Below, piece by piece: positions 41,819 through 49,500 of a stretch of 64,000 nucleotides of DNA (the first letter of the stretch is position 1; every line of letters begins with the position of its first letter). A program made the translations under genes and the position numbers. The stretch comes from Aquabacterium sp. (GTDB lineage: Bacteria > Pseudomonadota > Gammaproteobacteria > Burkholderiales > Burkholderiaceae_C): positions 186,001-250,000 of the forward strand of contig NZ_JAQSDR010000002.1 in NCBI RefSeq assembly GCF_029946005.1, in the 5' to 3' direction. The notes under the pieces are model-generated. The model saw only the letters and a program-made list of their open reading frames with translations. It searched no databases and was not told the DNA's origin.

Positions 41819-42424
41819 ATGATGCAAGCCCTGTCATTCATTCGCCCTGCGGCCATCGCCGCCGCGCTGGCCTTCAGCAGCCTGCACGCCCAGGCCGCCA
41901 ACTTCAGCTTCGCGGGCGACATCGCCCACCACACCGACGTGGTGCGGGTGGCCTTCACCCTCGACGCCGACAGCAGCCAAGTCCGCCTGTGGACCGACTC
42001 ATGGACCCACGGCCTGAACTTTGACCCCACCCTCACCTTGTGGCTCAAGGACGGCAGTGCCTACACCCTGGTGGGCGACAACGACGATGACGACACCATC
42101 GACCCAGCCCAAGGCTTTTACGACGCCGGCTTGTCACTGGAGAACCTGACAGCGGGCCAATACCTGGTCACCCTAGGCGCAGCCCCGAACTACGCCAACG
42201 GCGCGCAGTTGTCCCAAGGCTTTGCCCTGGACGGCGACACCCCCATCCTGATCTCGCAGTGGAACCAACCCAGCTACAACATCAACGCCAACGATCAGAA
42301 AGGCACCTTCTGGCGACTGAACCTGTCGGGCGTGGACTCGGCCGCCACCGTGCCCGAGCCTGCGACCGCCGCCTTGATCCTGGCCGGGCTGAGCTCCATG
42401 CTGCTGTCGCGTCGGCGCCCTTGA
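41819..42424 (+). CDS. PEP-CTERM protein downstream of phoD (DVUA0089-like)
   Basis: This 201-residue exported protein has a Sec signal (ending SSLHAQA) and a body starting NFSFAGDIAHHTDVVRVAFT, like DVUA0089-family domains. An acidic loop (DNDDDDTID) might bind calcium. The C-terminus is VPEPATAALILAGLSSMLL then SRRRP, a PEP-CTERM anchor. AAAGGA lies before tandem ATG codons. It lies 25 bases after phoD, repeating the hydrolase-then-PEP-CTERM order. Confidence 0.87.
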   Translation: MMQALSFIRPAAIAAALAFSSLHAQAANFSFAGDIAHHTDVVRVAFTLDADSSQVRLWTDSWTHGLNFDPTLTLWLKDGSAYTLVGDNDDDDTIDPAQGFYDAGLSLENLTAGQYLVTLGAAPNYANGAQLSQGFALDGDTPILISQWNQPSYNINANDQKGTFWRLNLSGVDSAATVPEPATAALILAGLSSMLLSRRRP

Positions 42425-42428
42425 CTGG

Positions 42429-42794
42429 ATGAGCGCGAACGAAGAGAACTACCTCTGGGAGCACTGGAAGTTCAACGCCGACCAACGTTTGAAGGCCTTC
42501 AACTTCTTCGTGGTGTTTTCGATCTTTGCCAACGGCGGCGTCTTCACCGCTTTTGACAAAACCACCCACCCGATCGTCCTGATCCTGCTGGGTGGCTTTG
42601 TCGTTTTTCTGCCGGTGTACGAAAAACAACTGCGGCCAGAGTCCCGGCTCTTTCACCGCGACGACGTGCAAGCAAGCCGCCTGGTGCGTTTTACCGTGGC
42701 CTTCAACGCGCTGTTCACACTGCAATGCTTCTTTGGCCTGTCGGTGGTGGCCTACGGCGCGGCCGTCTGGCGCCATGCTTTCAAGCTGCCATGA
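42429..42794 (+). CDS. Small membrane protein of unknown function
   Basis: This 121-residue protein begins four bases after the PEP-CTERM gene, so it is probably translated from the same transcript. A soluble stretch (NYLWEHWKFNADQRLKAFNF) precedes two close hydrophobic segments and a third near the C-terminus (FFGLSVVAYGAAVW), giving a three-helix inner-membrane protein. I do not recognise the family; similar short proteins with the WEHW...QRLK opening occur in many bacteria. Confidence 0.7.
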   Translation: MSANEENYLWEHWKFNADQRLKAFNFFVVFSIFANGGVFTAFDKTTHPIVLILLGGFVVFLPVYEKQLRPESRLFHRDDVQASRLVRFTVAFNALFTLQCFFGLSVVAYGAAVWRHAFKLP

Positions 42795-42809
42795 GCCGAA
42801 CGGCTCATG
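42790..42809. repeat. Perfect inverted repeat across a stop codon
   Basis: CATGAGCCG and CGGCTCATG flank two bases and span the stop codon of the membrane-protein gene. It could be a weak transcript end; there is no T-run. Confidence 0.3.
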
Positions 42810-42839
42810 GTCGGTGGCCGGAACGCGGCCCAAACAGCC

Positions 42840-42868
42840 TTGGCAAATAAATATGACATTTTTATTAA
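42840..42868 (+). promoter_or_regulatory. Sigma-70-type promoter before a small open frame
   Basis: TTGGCA (42840-42845) and TATTAA (42863-42868) are 17 bases apart in an AT-rich island. The nearest downstream coding candidate is the 36-residue frame at 42935. Confidence 0.45.
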
Positions 42869-42934
42869 GGTAAATCCCTCATTCGCGGGGTACTGGATGA
42901 GCGCATGCTGGGTTTCTCACAAATAGGAGGCCCT

Positions 42935-43045
42935 ATGTTGACCATTGCCCTGATGTCACTCGTCATGATCCCCATTTTTGTGCACCTCACCGCGCGCGGC
43001 CTGCACAGCACAGCGGAGCTTTCCATGCAGCGGATTGATCACTGA
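42935..43045 (+). CDS. Possible 36-residue membrane peptide
   Basis: An ATG at 42935 is preceded by a full AGGAGG (42925-42930), four bases away, and opens a 36-codon frame ending in TGA. The peptide starts with a hydrophobic helix (MLTIALMSLVMIPIFVHL) followed by a polar tail ending in QRIDH. A promoter-like sequence lies 67 bases upstream. It borders the insertion-sequence scar. No family is recognised. Confidence 0.4.
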   Translation: MLTIALMSLVMIPIFVHLTARGLHSTAELSMQRIDH

Positions 43046-43097
43046 AAGATGCCAATCTACGGCTCCGCTCCGGCAGCGCCCGTCTGAGCGACTTCAT

Positions 43098-43210
43098 AGC
43101 TCAATGTCCGCGCCATGGCCCAGGCTGGTCAGGAGTCAACTGGCCCCCTTGGCGCGGCCATGATGTTTGGCTGAGCCGGATCGGTGCCGTGGTCATGTGG
43201 ACGGGGCACC
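43098..43210 (+). repeat. Degenerate right end of the DD35E insertion sequence
   Basis: The first part (from AGCTCAATGTCCGCGCC) and the last 45 bases (43166-43210) closely match the right-hand end of the two larger element copies to the right, but the middle is deleted and diverged. It is the remains of an older copy. Confidence 0.7.
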
Positions 43211-43234
43211 GAGGCTTGAGCACATCCCAGACGA

Positions 43235-43263
43235 ACAAAGGGCCGCTTTCAGCGGCCCTTTGT
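43235..43263 (-). terminator. Long perfect hairpin, probable terminator of a truncated minus-strand gene
   Basis: A 13-base perfect stem (ACAAAGGGCCGCT / AGCGGCCCTTTGT) with a TTC loop lies 13 bases beyond the stop codon at 43277 of a minus-strand frame. Its length and the trailing T residues fit a Rho-independent terminator that could work in both directions. Confidence 0.7.
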
Positions 43264-43276
43264 ATTAGCTCTGGCA

Positions 43277-43375
43277 TCAACCAGACTTGCCCTCGCGCAA
43301 CTCACGAATCACACGGCTCCAATACCGCACCGCTTCAATGTGTTGCTGCCTTACCGGCGCGAGGTTGTGCCTGGC
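43277..43375 (-). pseudogene. 3' remnant of an unidentified minus-strand gene
   Basis: The frame ending at 43277 finishes with RQQHIEAVRYWSRVIRELRE then GKSG, a charged helix that reads like a genuine protein C-terminus and is followed by a good terminator. Upstream on the minus strand it runs into the antisense of an IS21 transposase remnant, so the gene was cut by insertion or deletion. The junction lies between about 43340 and 43400 and is not resolved. The original function is unknown. Confidence 0.5.
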
Positions 43376-43648
43376 AAGCTCACGGCGTTTGTGGCCACGC
43401 CGGAGCAGGCACTGAAGGTGGATGCCCACCGTCCCAAACACGGCAGGCGCAGTGGTCGAGCGTTGTTTGTGCAGATTCGAGCGCAAGGCTATGGAGGCGG
43501 CTACAGCGCAGTGACGGACTTTGTGCGTGGGTGGCGCGAGCGCGTGGGCACGGCCATCACGAAGGCCTTCGTGCCGCTGAGCTTTGAGTTGGGCGAGGCC
43601 TTCCAGTTTGACTGGAGCGAAGAAGGCTTGGTGGTTGGTGGGGTGTAG
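43340..43648 (+). pseudogene. istA: IS21-family transposase IstA remnant
   Basis: The frame encodes part of an IstA-like transposase: QALKVDAHRPKHGRRSGRAL, GYGGGYSAVTDFVRGW and AFVPLSFELGEAFQFDWSEE then GLVVGGV. The N-terminal helix-turn-helix is missing, and the reading stops at the junction near 43647, just after the start of the catalytic core, so both ends are lost. No istB partner is present. It is a relic into which the DD35E element appears to have inserted. Confidence 0.8.
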
Positions 43649-43787
43649 GCCCACGCGCGGCCCACGGTGCGCCACAGACATGCAAGGAGCATGTCCACGC
43701 CACGAGCCGAACGGATGTCCGGCCACAACGGCGGCGCCACGGCCTGCGTTTAGTGTTCCCGCCACACCAATCACCAGGGAGCGGGCC

Positions 43788-44690
43788 ATGTGGATCGCAT
43801 TGCAAATGCTGTGGTGTTGGCTGATGTCGCACTGCACCAGTGGTTTCCCGCATCGGGCCCCGCTTCTGTGGCGCAAGACAACCACGCCTTCGCCTTGCCG
43901 CCAGCAAACCAAGCCCGATTGGCTCAAGCATGAAATCCTTCGCTTGAAGGCGTTGATGCCCAACGCGGGCTGCCGCACCATCGCCACCATCTTCAACCGG
44001 CGTCACGCCTGCCATGTGGACTCGGCCCGCCGGGCCACCGTGGGCAAATCGTACGTGGCCGATCTGGTGCGCCGGCATCACTACGAGATCAAGGTAATGC
44101 GCCGCCACATCAAGCACCGCGTCCCGGCGCCCATGGCGCGCAACCGCGTTTGGGCATTGGACCTCACCGCAAAAACTGACGCGGCCACGCGCACTCACAT
44201 GATCCTGGGTTTGATCGACCACGGCTCGCGTGCCTTGATGGCATTGCAGGCCTTGCCCAACAAGGCCTCATGGACGCTGCTGGGGCATTTGTGCCTGGCC
44301 ATTGGGCGCCATGGCAAACCGTTGGCCATCCGCACCGACAATGAACCTGTGTTCAAGAGCAGGGTGTTCCGCTCGGCACTGGCCTGCATGGGCATTCGCC
44401 AGCAGTTCACCGATCCCGGCTGCCCTTGGCAAAACGGCCGCATCGAGCGTTTGTTCCTCACACTCAAGCACAAGCTTGATCAGATTGAAGTCCCCGGCTT
44501 GCATGCCTTGAACAAGGTGCTGGGCCAGTTCAGCTTCTTCTACAACTTCGTGCGCCCTCATCAGCATTTGCAGGGGCGAACCCCGGCTGAAGCATGGGCA
44601 GGTGTGGACCCATGGGCCGCACCAGTCAAACGCGAAGAATGGTTCCAGGCATGGGACGGGCTGCTTTGTGGGTTCCATCTGCGGCGGTAG
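43788..44690 (+). CDS. DDE (DD35E) integrase-type transposase, copy 1
   Basis: This 300-residue transposase starts at the ATG 43788 (AGGGAG upstream) and has an integrase catalytic core. The acidic triad is visible in WALDLTAKTD (Asp near 124), IRTDNEPVF (Asp184) and QNGRIERLF (Glu220), with 35 residues between the last two, as in IS3 and IS481 families. The C-terminus has the usual FFYNFVRPHQHLQGRTPAEA motif. The N-terminal part (KHEILRLKALMPNAGCRTIA) is a helix-turn-helix-like region. The gene looks intact. It is a single-frame gene, which favours an IS481-like element over IS3. Confidence 0.85.
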   Translation: MWIALQMLWCWLMSHCTSGFPHRAPLLWRKTTTPSPCRQQTKPDWLKHEILRLKALMPNAGCRTIATIFNRRHACHVDSARRATVGKSYVADLVRRHHYEIKVMRRHIKHRVPAPMARNRVWALDLTAKTDAATRTHMILGLIDHGSRALMALQALPNKASWTLLGHLCLAIGRHGKPLAIRTDNEPVFKSRVFRSALACMGIRQQFTDPGCPWQNGRIERLFLTLKHKLDQIEVPGLHALNKVLGQFSFFYNFVRPHQHLQGRTPAEAWAGVDPWAAPVKREEWFQAWDGLLCGFHLRR

Positions 44691-44921
44691 CCACCGCCTG
44701 GGCGCTTTCCTAAGCTCAATGTCCGCGCCATGGCCCAGTCTGGTCAGGGGCCAACTCGCATGCCAGGAGCCGACGTGATCTCAATGGACCATGGCTCTGA
44801 ATGATGAATTCACTGAAGTGAAACACTCCGCCAATGAAAGGCCCTGCAAATCCGCTCCCGCCTATCAAAAAAACGGTTTGGCTGAGCCGGATCGGTGCCG
44901 TGGACATGTGGACGGGGCACC
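44691..44921 (+). repeat. Right-end non-coding segment of copy 1, nearly identical to 45923-46152
   Basis: About 230 bases after the transposase stop are repeated after copy 2 with essentially one base difference near the end (AAACGG against AATCGG). No gene is seen in this stretch on either strand. The near identity shows that the two copies separated recently. Confidence 0.85.
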
Positions 44922-45080
44922 GTGACGGTGGTGGTACCTCCCGCCACAGTGCTGACCTGGCTGACCACCTGGCGCAAGTCATTGTTGGCATCCCAGTTCA
45001 ACACTTGCACCGTGTTGCCGGCCACCTTGCTCAGCAGGTTGCCGGCCGCGTCATAGTTCAGCGTGGCTTGCGTCGATTAC
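44921..45080 (-). pseudogene. Displaced RHS gene fragment between the two element copies
   Basis: About 160 bases match the active RHS gene at 47763-47922 with roughly 11 differences. On the minus strand they encode AGNTVQVLNWDANNDLRQVV followed by SQVSTVAGGTTTVT. The fragment stops abruptly at both sides where insertion-sequence DNA begins. It is either a piece of a second, lost RHS gene or a recombined duplicate of the present one. Confidence 0.85.
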
Positions 45081-45922
45081 CGCATCGCCCACCACTACTG
45101 TGGCGCAACACAACCACGCCTTCGCCTTGCCGCCAGCAAGCCAAGCCCGATTGGCTCAAGCATGAAATCATTCGCTTGAAGGCGTTGATGCCCAACGCGG
45201 GCTGCCGCACCATCGCCACCATCTTCAACCGGCGCCACGCCTGCCATCTGGACACGGCCCGCCGGGCCACCGTGGGCAAATCGTACGTGGCCGATCTGGT
45301 GCGCCAACATCACTACGAGATCAAGGTCATGCGTCGCCACATCAAGCACCGCGTCCCGGTGCCCATGGCGCGAAATCGCGTTTGGGCATTGGACCTCACC
45401 GCAAAAACTGACGCGGCCAAGCACACTCACATCATCCTGGGTTTGATCGACCACGGCTCGCGTGCTTTGATGGCATTGCAGGCCTTGCCCAACAAGACTT
45501 CATGGACGCTGCTGGGGCATGTGTGCCTGGCCATTGGGCGCCATGGCAAACCGTTGGCCATCCGCACCGACAATGAACCTGTGTTCAAGAGCAGGGTGTT
45601 CCGCTCGGCACTGGCCTGCATGGGCATTCGCCAGCAGTTCACCGATCCCGGCTGCCCTTGGCAAAACGGCCGCATCGAGCGTTTGTTCCTCACACTCAAG
45701 CACAAGCTTGATCAGATTGAAGTCCCCGGCTTGCATGCCTTGAACAAGGTGCTGGGCCAGTTCAGCTTCTTCTACAACTTCGTGCGCCCTCATCAGCATT
45801 TGCAGGGGCGAACCCCGGCTGAAGCATGGGCAGGTGTGGACCCATGGGCCGCACCAGTCAAACGCGAAGAATGGTTCCAGGCATGGGACGGGCTGCTTTG
45901 TGGGTTCCATCTGCGGCGGTAG
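45081..45922 (+). pseudogene. Transposase copy 2, 5'-truncated
   Basis: The product matches copy 1 almost residue for residue from LLWR to the final GFHLRR, with the same DD35E triad. The authentic start and first 20 residues are missing. The open frame continues upstream to 44834 through the antisense of the RHS fragment, so a chimeric protein could in principle be read, but that extension has no transposase similarity and no clear start. I treat it as inactive. Confidence 0.75.
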
Positions 45923-46152
45923 CCACCGCCTGGGCGCTTTCCTAAGCTCAATGTCCGCGCCATGGCCCAGTCTGGTCAGGGGCCAACTCGCATGCCAGGA
46001 GCCGACGTGATCTCAATGGACCATGGCTCTGAATGATGAATTCACTGAAGTGAAACACTCCGCCAATGAAAGGCCCTGCAAATCCGCTCCCGCCTATCAA
46101 AAAATCGGTTTGGCTGAGCCGGATCGGTGCCGTGGACATGTGGACGGGGCAC
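45081..46152 (+). mobile_element. Insertion sequence copy 2, truncated at its left end
   Basis: The sequence matches copy 1 from about the codons for PHRxPLLWR onward to the right end, but the left terminus and the first 20 or so transposase codons are replaced by the RHS fragment. It can probably no longer move by itself. Confidence 0.8.
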
Positions 46153-46286
46153 ATTGCAAATCCGCTCCCGCCCATCAAAAAAATCGCTTTGACTGAGTCG
46201 GATCGGTGCCGTGGACACTTGGACGGGGCACCGCGTCCGACCAGTCTGAACAATGTTGTTGAAGGCGACCATTACCCTGATGGTGA
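45923..46286. repeat. Non-coding end repeats of the insertion sequence
   Basis: This 364-base stretch has no gene. 45923-46152 is the right end of copy 2. 46153-46232 is a further partial right end (with CGGATCGGTGCCGTGGACA) of a more diverged copy, and the rest leads into the immunity gene stop at 46287. Confidence 0.7.
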
Positions 46287-46577
46287 CTATTCAGCCACTA
46301 GAGCAACGCTCTGCTCGGATTGCATCAAAATGTCCGCAGCCCGCTCCATGTCCAATCTTGTCACCGACTGGACAATCACTAGATTGGGCTCGAAAAACAC
46401 CCCCCCCCGCTCAAGTTCGCTCGCTATCTCCTGTGCAAGCCGCGCTGAGTCGTAAAAGTTCAATCGATAATGCTTTCCTGAGACGGTCATTCGTGCCTCG
46501 GAAAAGCAACCTTTCGACTGAACTTCCCACTCATAGTCCGAGAAGTCCGCGGGCAAAACAAACGAAAAATTCGACAT
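46287..46577 (-). CDS. Putative immunity protein for the RHS toxin
   Basis: This 96-residue acidic cytoplasmic protein starts at 46577 with GGAGA eight bases upstream, 17 bases after the RHS stop codon. It has no signal peptide; a run such as SARLAQEIASELERGGVFFE suggests an alpha/beta fold. A small unrelated gene directly after a gene encoding a polymorphic toxin tip is normally the immunity gene, and this one fits in size, spacing and strand. I do not recognise the family. The insertion-sequence scar begins just beyond its end, so it is the last survivor on this side of the locus. Confidence 0.65.
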   Translation of the reverse strand: MSNFSFVLPADFSDYEWEVQSKGCFSEARMTVSGKHYRLNFYDSARLAQEIASELERGGVFFEPNLVIVQSVTRLDMERAADILMQSEQSVALVAE

Positions 46578-46594
46578 AGCGGTCTTCTCCATCG

Positions 46595-49500
46595 TCACTT
46601 TCGGCAAACAATGCTGCTACACGCATTGATGAATTGCTGCGGCGTCAAGTTGGCGCCGGGCATTGGAGATATTTCAAAGTGGTGTGGGTCGGCGCCACGC
46701 TGGATGATTCGCAGCGAATCCGGAACCGAACTTTGATCCACCCGATGTGGCACAAAACCCTTGGAACTAACGCTCGCCGCATTGTCAAAGACGGACACTC
46801 CGTGGGAATCTTTAACAAAACCAGTTCTCGAATCAACCTTGAAGTCATTTGGCCTAGGAACAAAACTGGGCAACTCACCAGACTTAGCACCTCGATAGAA
46901 ATCTGCCCCCTTAGACATCTTAGCAATGTTGCCTGTAGCCCCGATAAAGGGCACCGCAGCCAGCGTTGACAACCCGGCATCCGCCCAATTTCCCCGCCCC
47001 AAGGAAATCGCCGCATTCCCCAAGTCGATGAACGGTCCGGCAACCTCCAGTGGCCCCTGCGCAAACATGCCGACATAGTCCAAAGTCTTTTGGGTGTTGT
47101 CCAACCAACGGGTGGCGGTTTGGCTGCTCGGCAATGCGCTGTAGGCCTGCTGCCCCCAACTGTTCAATGAACTGCTGGCCGTGTCGTAGTAATTGCTCGC
47201 CGCACTCCCAATCCCACTCATCGTGTTGCTGATGCTCTTGGCATACAAGCCACTGGGGTCCGTGAAGTTCACCGGGTTGTTGTCCACATATGCATAGACA
47301 TTGAGCCCGCCTTCCAGCCCAATCGGATCACGCCCTAGGAAGCGCCCCAGCGTGGGGTCGTAGTACCGCGCCCGGTAGTACATGTACCCCGTGCTCAGGT
47401 CTGGCTCACGGCCCGTGTAGCCGTAGGTGGGCATCGCCCCGCCCGTGCCGATCACCTTGCCCCAGGGGTCAAAGCGCTTGTACGCCTGCACGTTGCCCGC
47501 CACGTCCGTCAGCAGCGTGGGGCTGCCCAGGCCGTCGGCATGGTAGTACTTGTTGCCCGCGCTGCTTTGGTGGATCAGCGGGTCGTCTTCGGCCGGGCCG
47601 TGCGTGTAGGCGGCCACGGGCGTCAGCCACTGCAGCGCGTATTCCTTGTGGATGTCTTGCCCGTTGTACAGGTACTGGCTTTGGTACAGCGTGTTGCCCG
47701 TTTGCATCTGCCTGACCGTGCGCCTGCCTTCGTGGTCGTAGTTGTAGATCTCGTTGTAGGCCGTGACGGTGGTGGTACCGCCAGCCACCGTGCTGACTTG
47801 GCTGACCACCTGGCGCAGGTCATTGTTGGCATCCCAGTTCAACACTTGCACTGTGTTGCCGGCCGTCTTGCTGGTCAGGTTGCCGGCCGCGTCATAGTTC
47901 AGCGTGGCTTGCGTCGATTGCTTGACTCCGGCCAGGTTGTACAGGTCGATCTGGTTGAGCTGGTGCGCCCCCACGTTGGTGGGCACGCCGTTGACGTTGT
48001 CGTACACGTAGTTCAGGTAGTTGCCGTCCTTGTCGGTCTGACGTGTGCGGTTGTTCAGGATGTCGTAGCGGTATTGGCCGATCAGGTTGGTGGTGGGCGT
48101 CCCGCCCACGCTCTGGCTGTATTGCGCCTTGATCAGGCGGTTCAGCTCGTCGTACTCGTAGCCGTATTTAAGCTCGCTGCCGGCCAGGTTCTCGGCATGC
48201 TCTTTGCGGTTGCCCCAGGCGTCGTACAGGTAGCTGTGCTTGGCTTTCTCGGCCCCGGCCACCACGTGGCGGATGCCTTGCAAGCTGCCGTCGTCGTTGT
48301 AGGTGTACTCGGCCTTCACACCGTTGGGTGACCACTTCTCGCTCAGTCGCCCGCCCTTGTCGTAAGCAAAGGTCAGGTAGTCGTAGTTGGCCGCCCACAG
48401 GCCCGACAAGCGCCCTGCGCGGTCGTACAGGTAGTTGGTCTCTGCGCCTTCGCTGTCGCGCATGGCGTTGAGCTGGCCCGCCGGGCTGTACTCGTAGTAC
48501 AGCGTCTTGTTGCCTCGGCTGTCGCGCACGCTTTCCAGGCGGCGTTGGCCGTTGTAGGTGAAGTCTTGGGTGTACACCGGGTTGGTGTTGACCACTTTGG
48601 TGGGCAGGCCCAGCACGTCGCGGGTGAAGGTCACCGTGCCCACTTCGTTGCTGCGCGTCTTGAGTGTGCCGTCCGTGTTCCAGGTGTTGGTGGTCACCTT
48701 GGCACGCGGGTCTGTCACGGTCAGCACATCGCCTGCTGTGCTGTAGGTGTAGGCCCAGGTACGGCCAACGCCGTCTTTGTCCTTGAGCTTGCGGCCAAAG
48801 TCGTCGTAGGTATAGCTGGCCTGCAGCGTGACGTTGTCGCTCGCCGCGTTGGTGCCCGTGGCATCTGTGCGCCCGGCGTTCACTTGCGTCAGCCCCCCCA
48901 GGTTGTCGTAGGTGTACTTGGTGACTCGGCGGATGTTGCCGTTGACCGGATCGTTGACCAAAGGCCCCACCACACGGGTTGGGCGGCTGAGTTCGTCGTA
49001 GGTGCTCAGCGTTTCTCGCGCGGCGCTGCCGTCGGCGGGGATCACCTTGGTGCTCTTGACGTTGCCCACTTCATCGTAGTCATATTCCACGGCGCGTGCA
49101 TTGGCAAAGCCTGCGGCCTTGGGTTGGATCACCCGCTTGAGGCGGAAGTCTCGGCTGGCATCCCAGTAGCTGTAGTTCACCGTCAGGCCGTTCGGGTCGG
49201 TCACGGCCAAAGGGCGGCCATCGATGTCCAAGGTCTTGGCAACACGGTTGCCCTCCTTGTCCTGCGCGGCCACCATGCGGTTCATCTCGTCGTAGGTGTA
49301 GCTCAGCGTGCGGCCGTCCGGGTCGGTCTGCGTGGTGAGGTTGCCTGCGGCGTCATACTCGAACGATGCGGTCAGGCCGTTGGCCATGACGCGCACTTTG
49401 CGGTCGGCATCGTCGTACTCATTCGCGGTGACCTGCAGTTGGCGCACCGCACCCGCCACCGTGGCCTCCAGTTTCTCCAGCTTGACGTTGCCATTGCCAT

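Larger units (their letters stand above)
43648..44921 (+). mobile_element. Insertion sequence with DD35E transposase, copy 1
   Basis: An element of about 1.27 kb. The left limit is placed where IstA similarity ends. The right limit is the end of the sequence shared with copy 2 (GTGGACGGGGCAC). The left end shows only imperfect inverted similarity to the right end (shared GT, CC and a CCACGG block). It carries one transposase gene. Exact ends and target duplication cannot be fixed by eye. Confidence 0.7.

Noticed and set aside
43277..43996. A full 239-residue minus-strand gene across the insertion-sequence scar
   Set aside because: Only the last 30-40 codons read like protein; the rest is the antisense of IstA and of the transposase gene.
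44834..45922. Intact second transposase of 362 residues
   Set aside because: The first 80 or so codons are the antisense of an RHS fragment; the true start and left end of the element are missing.
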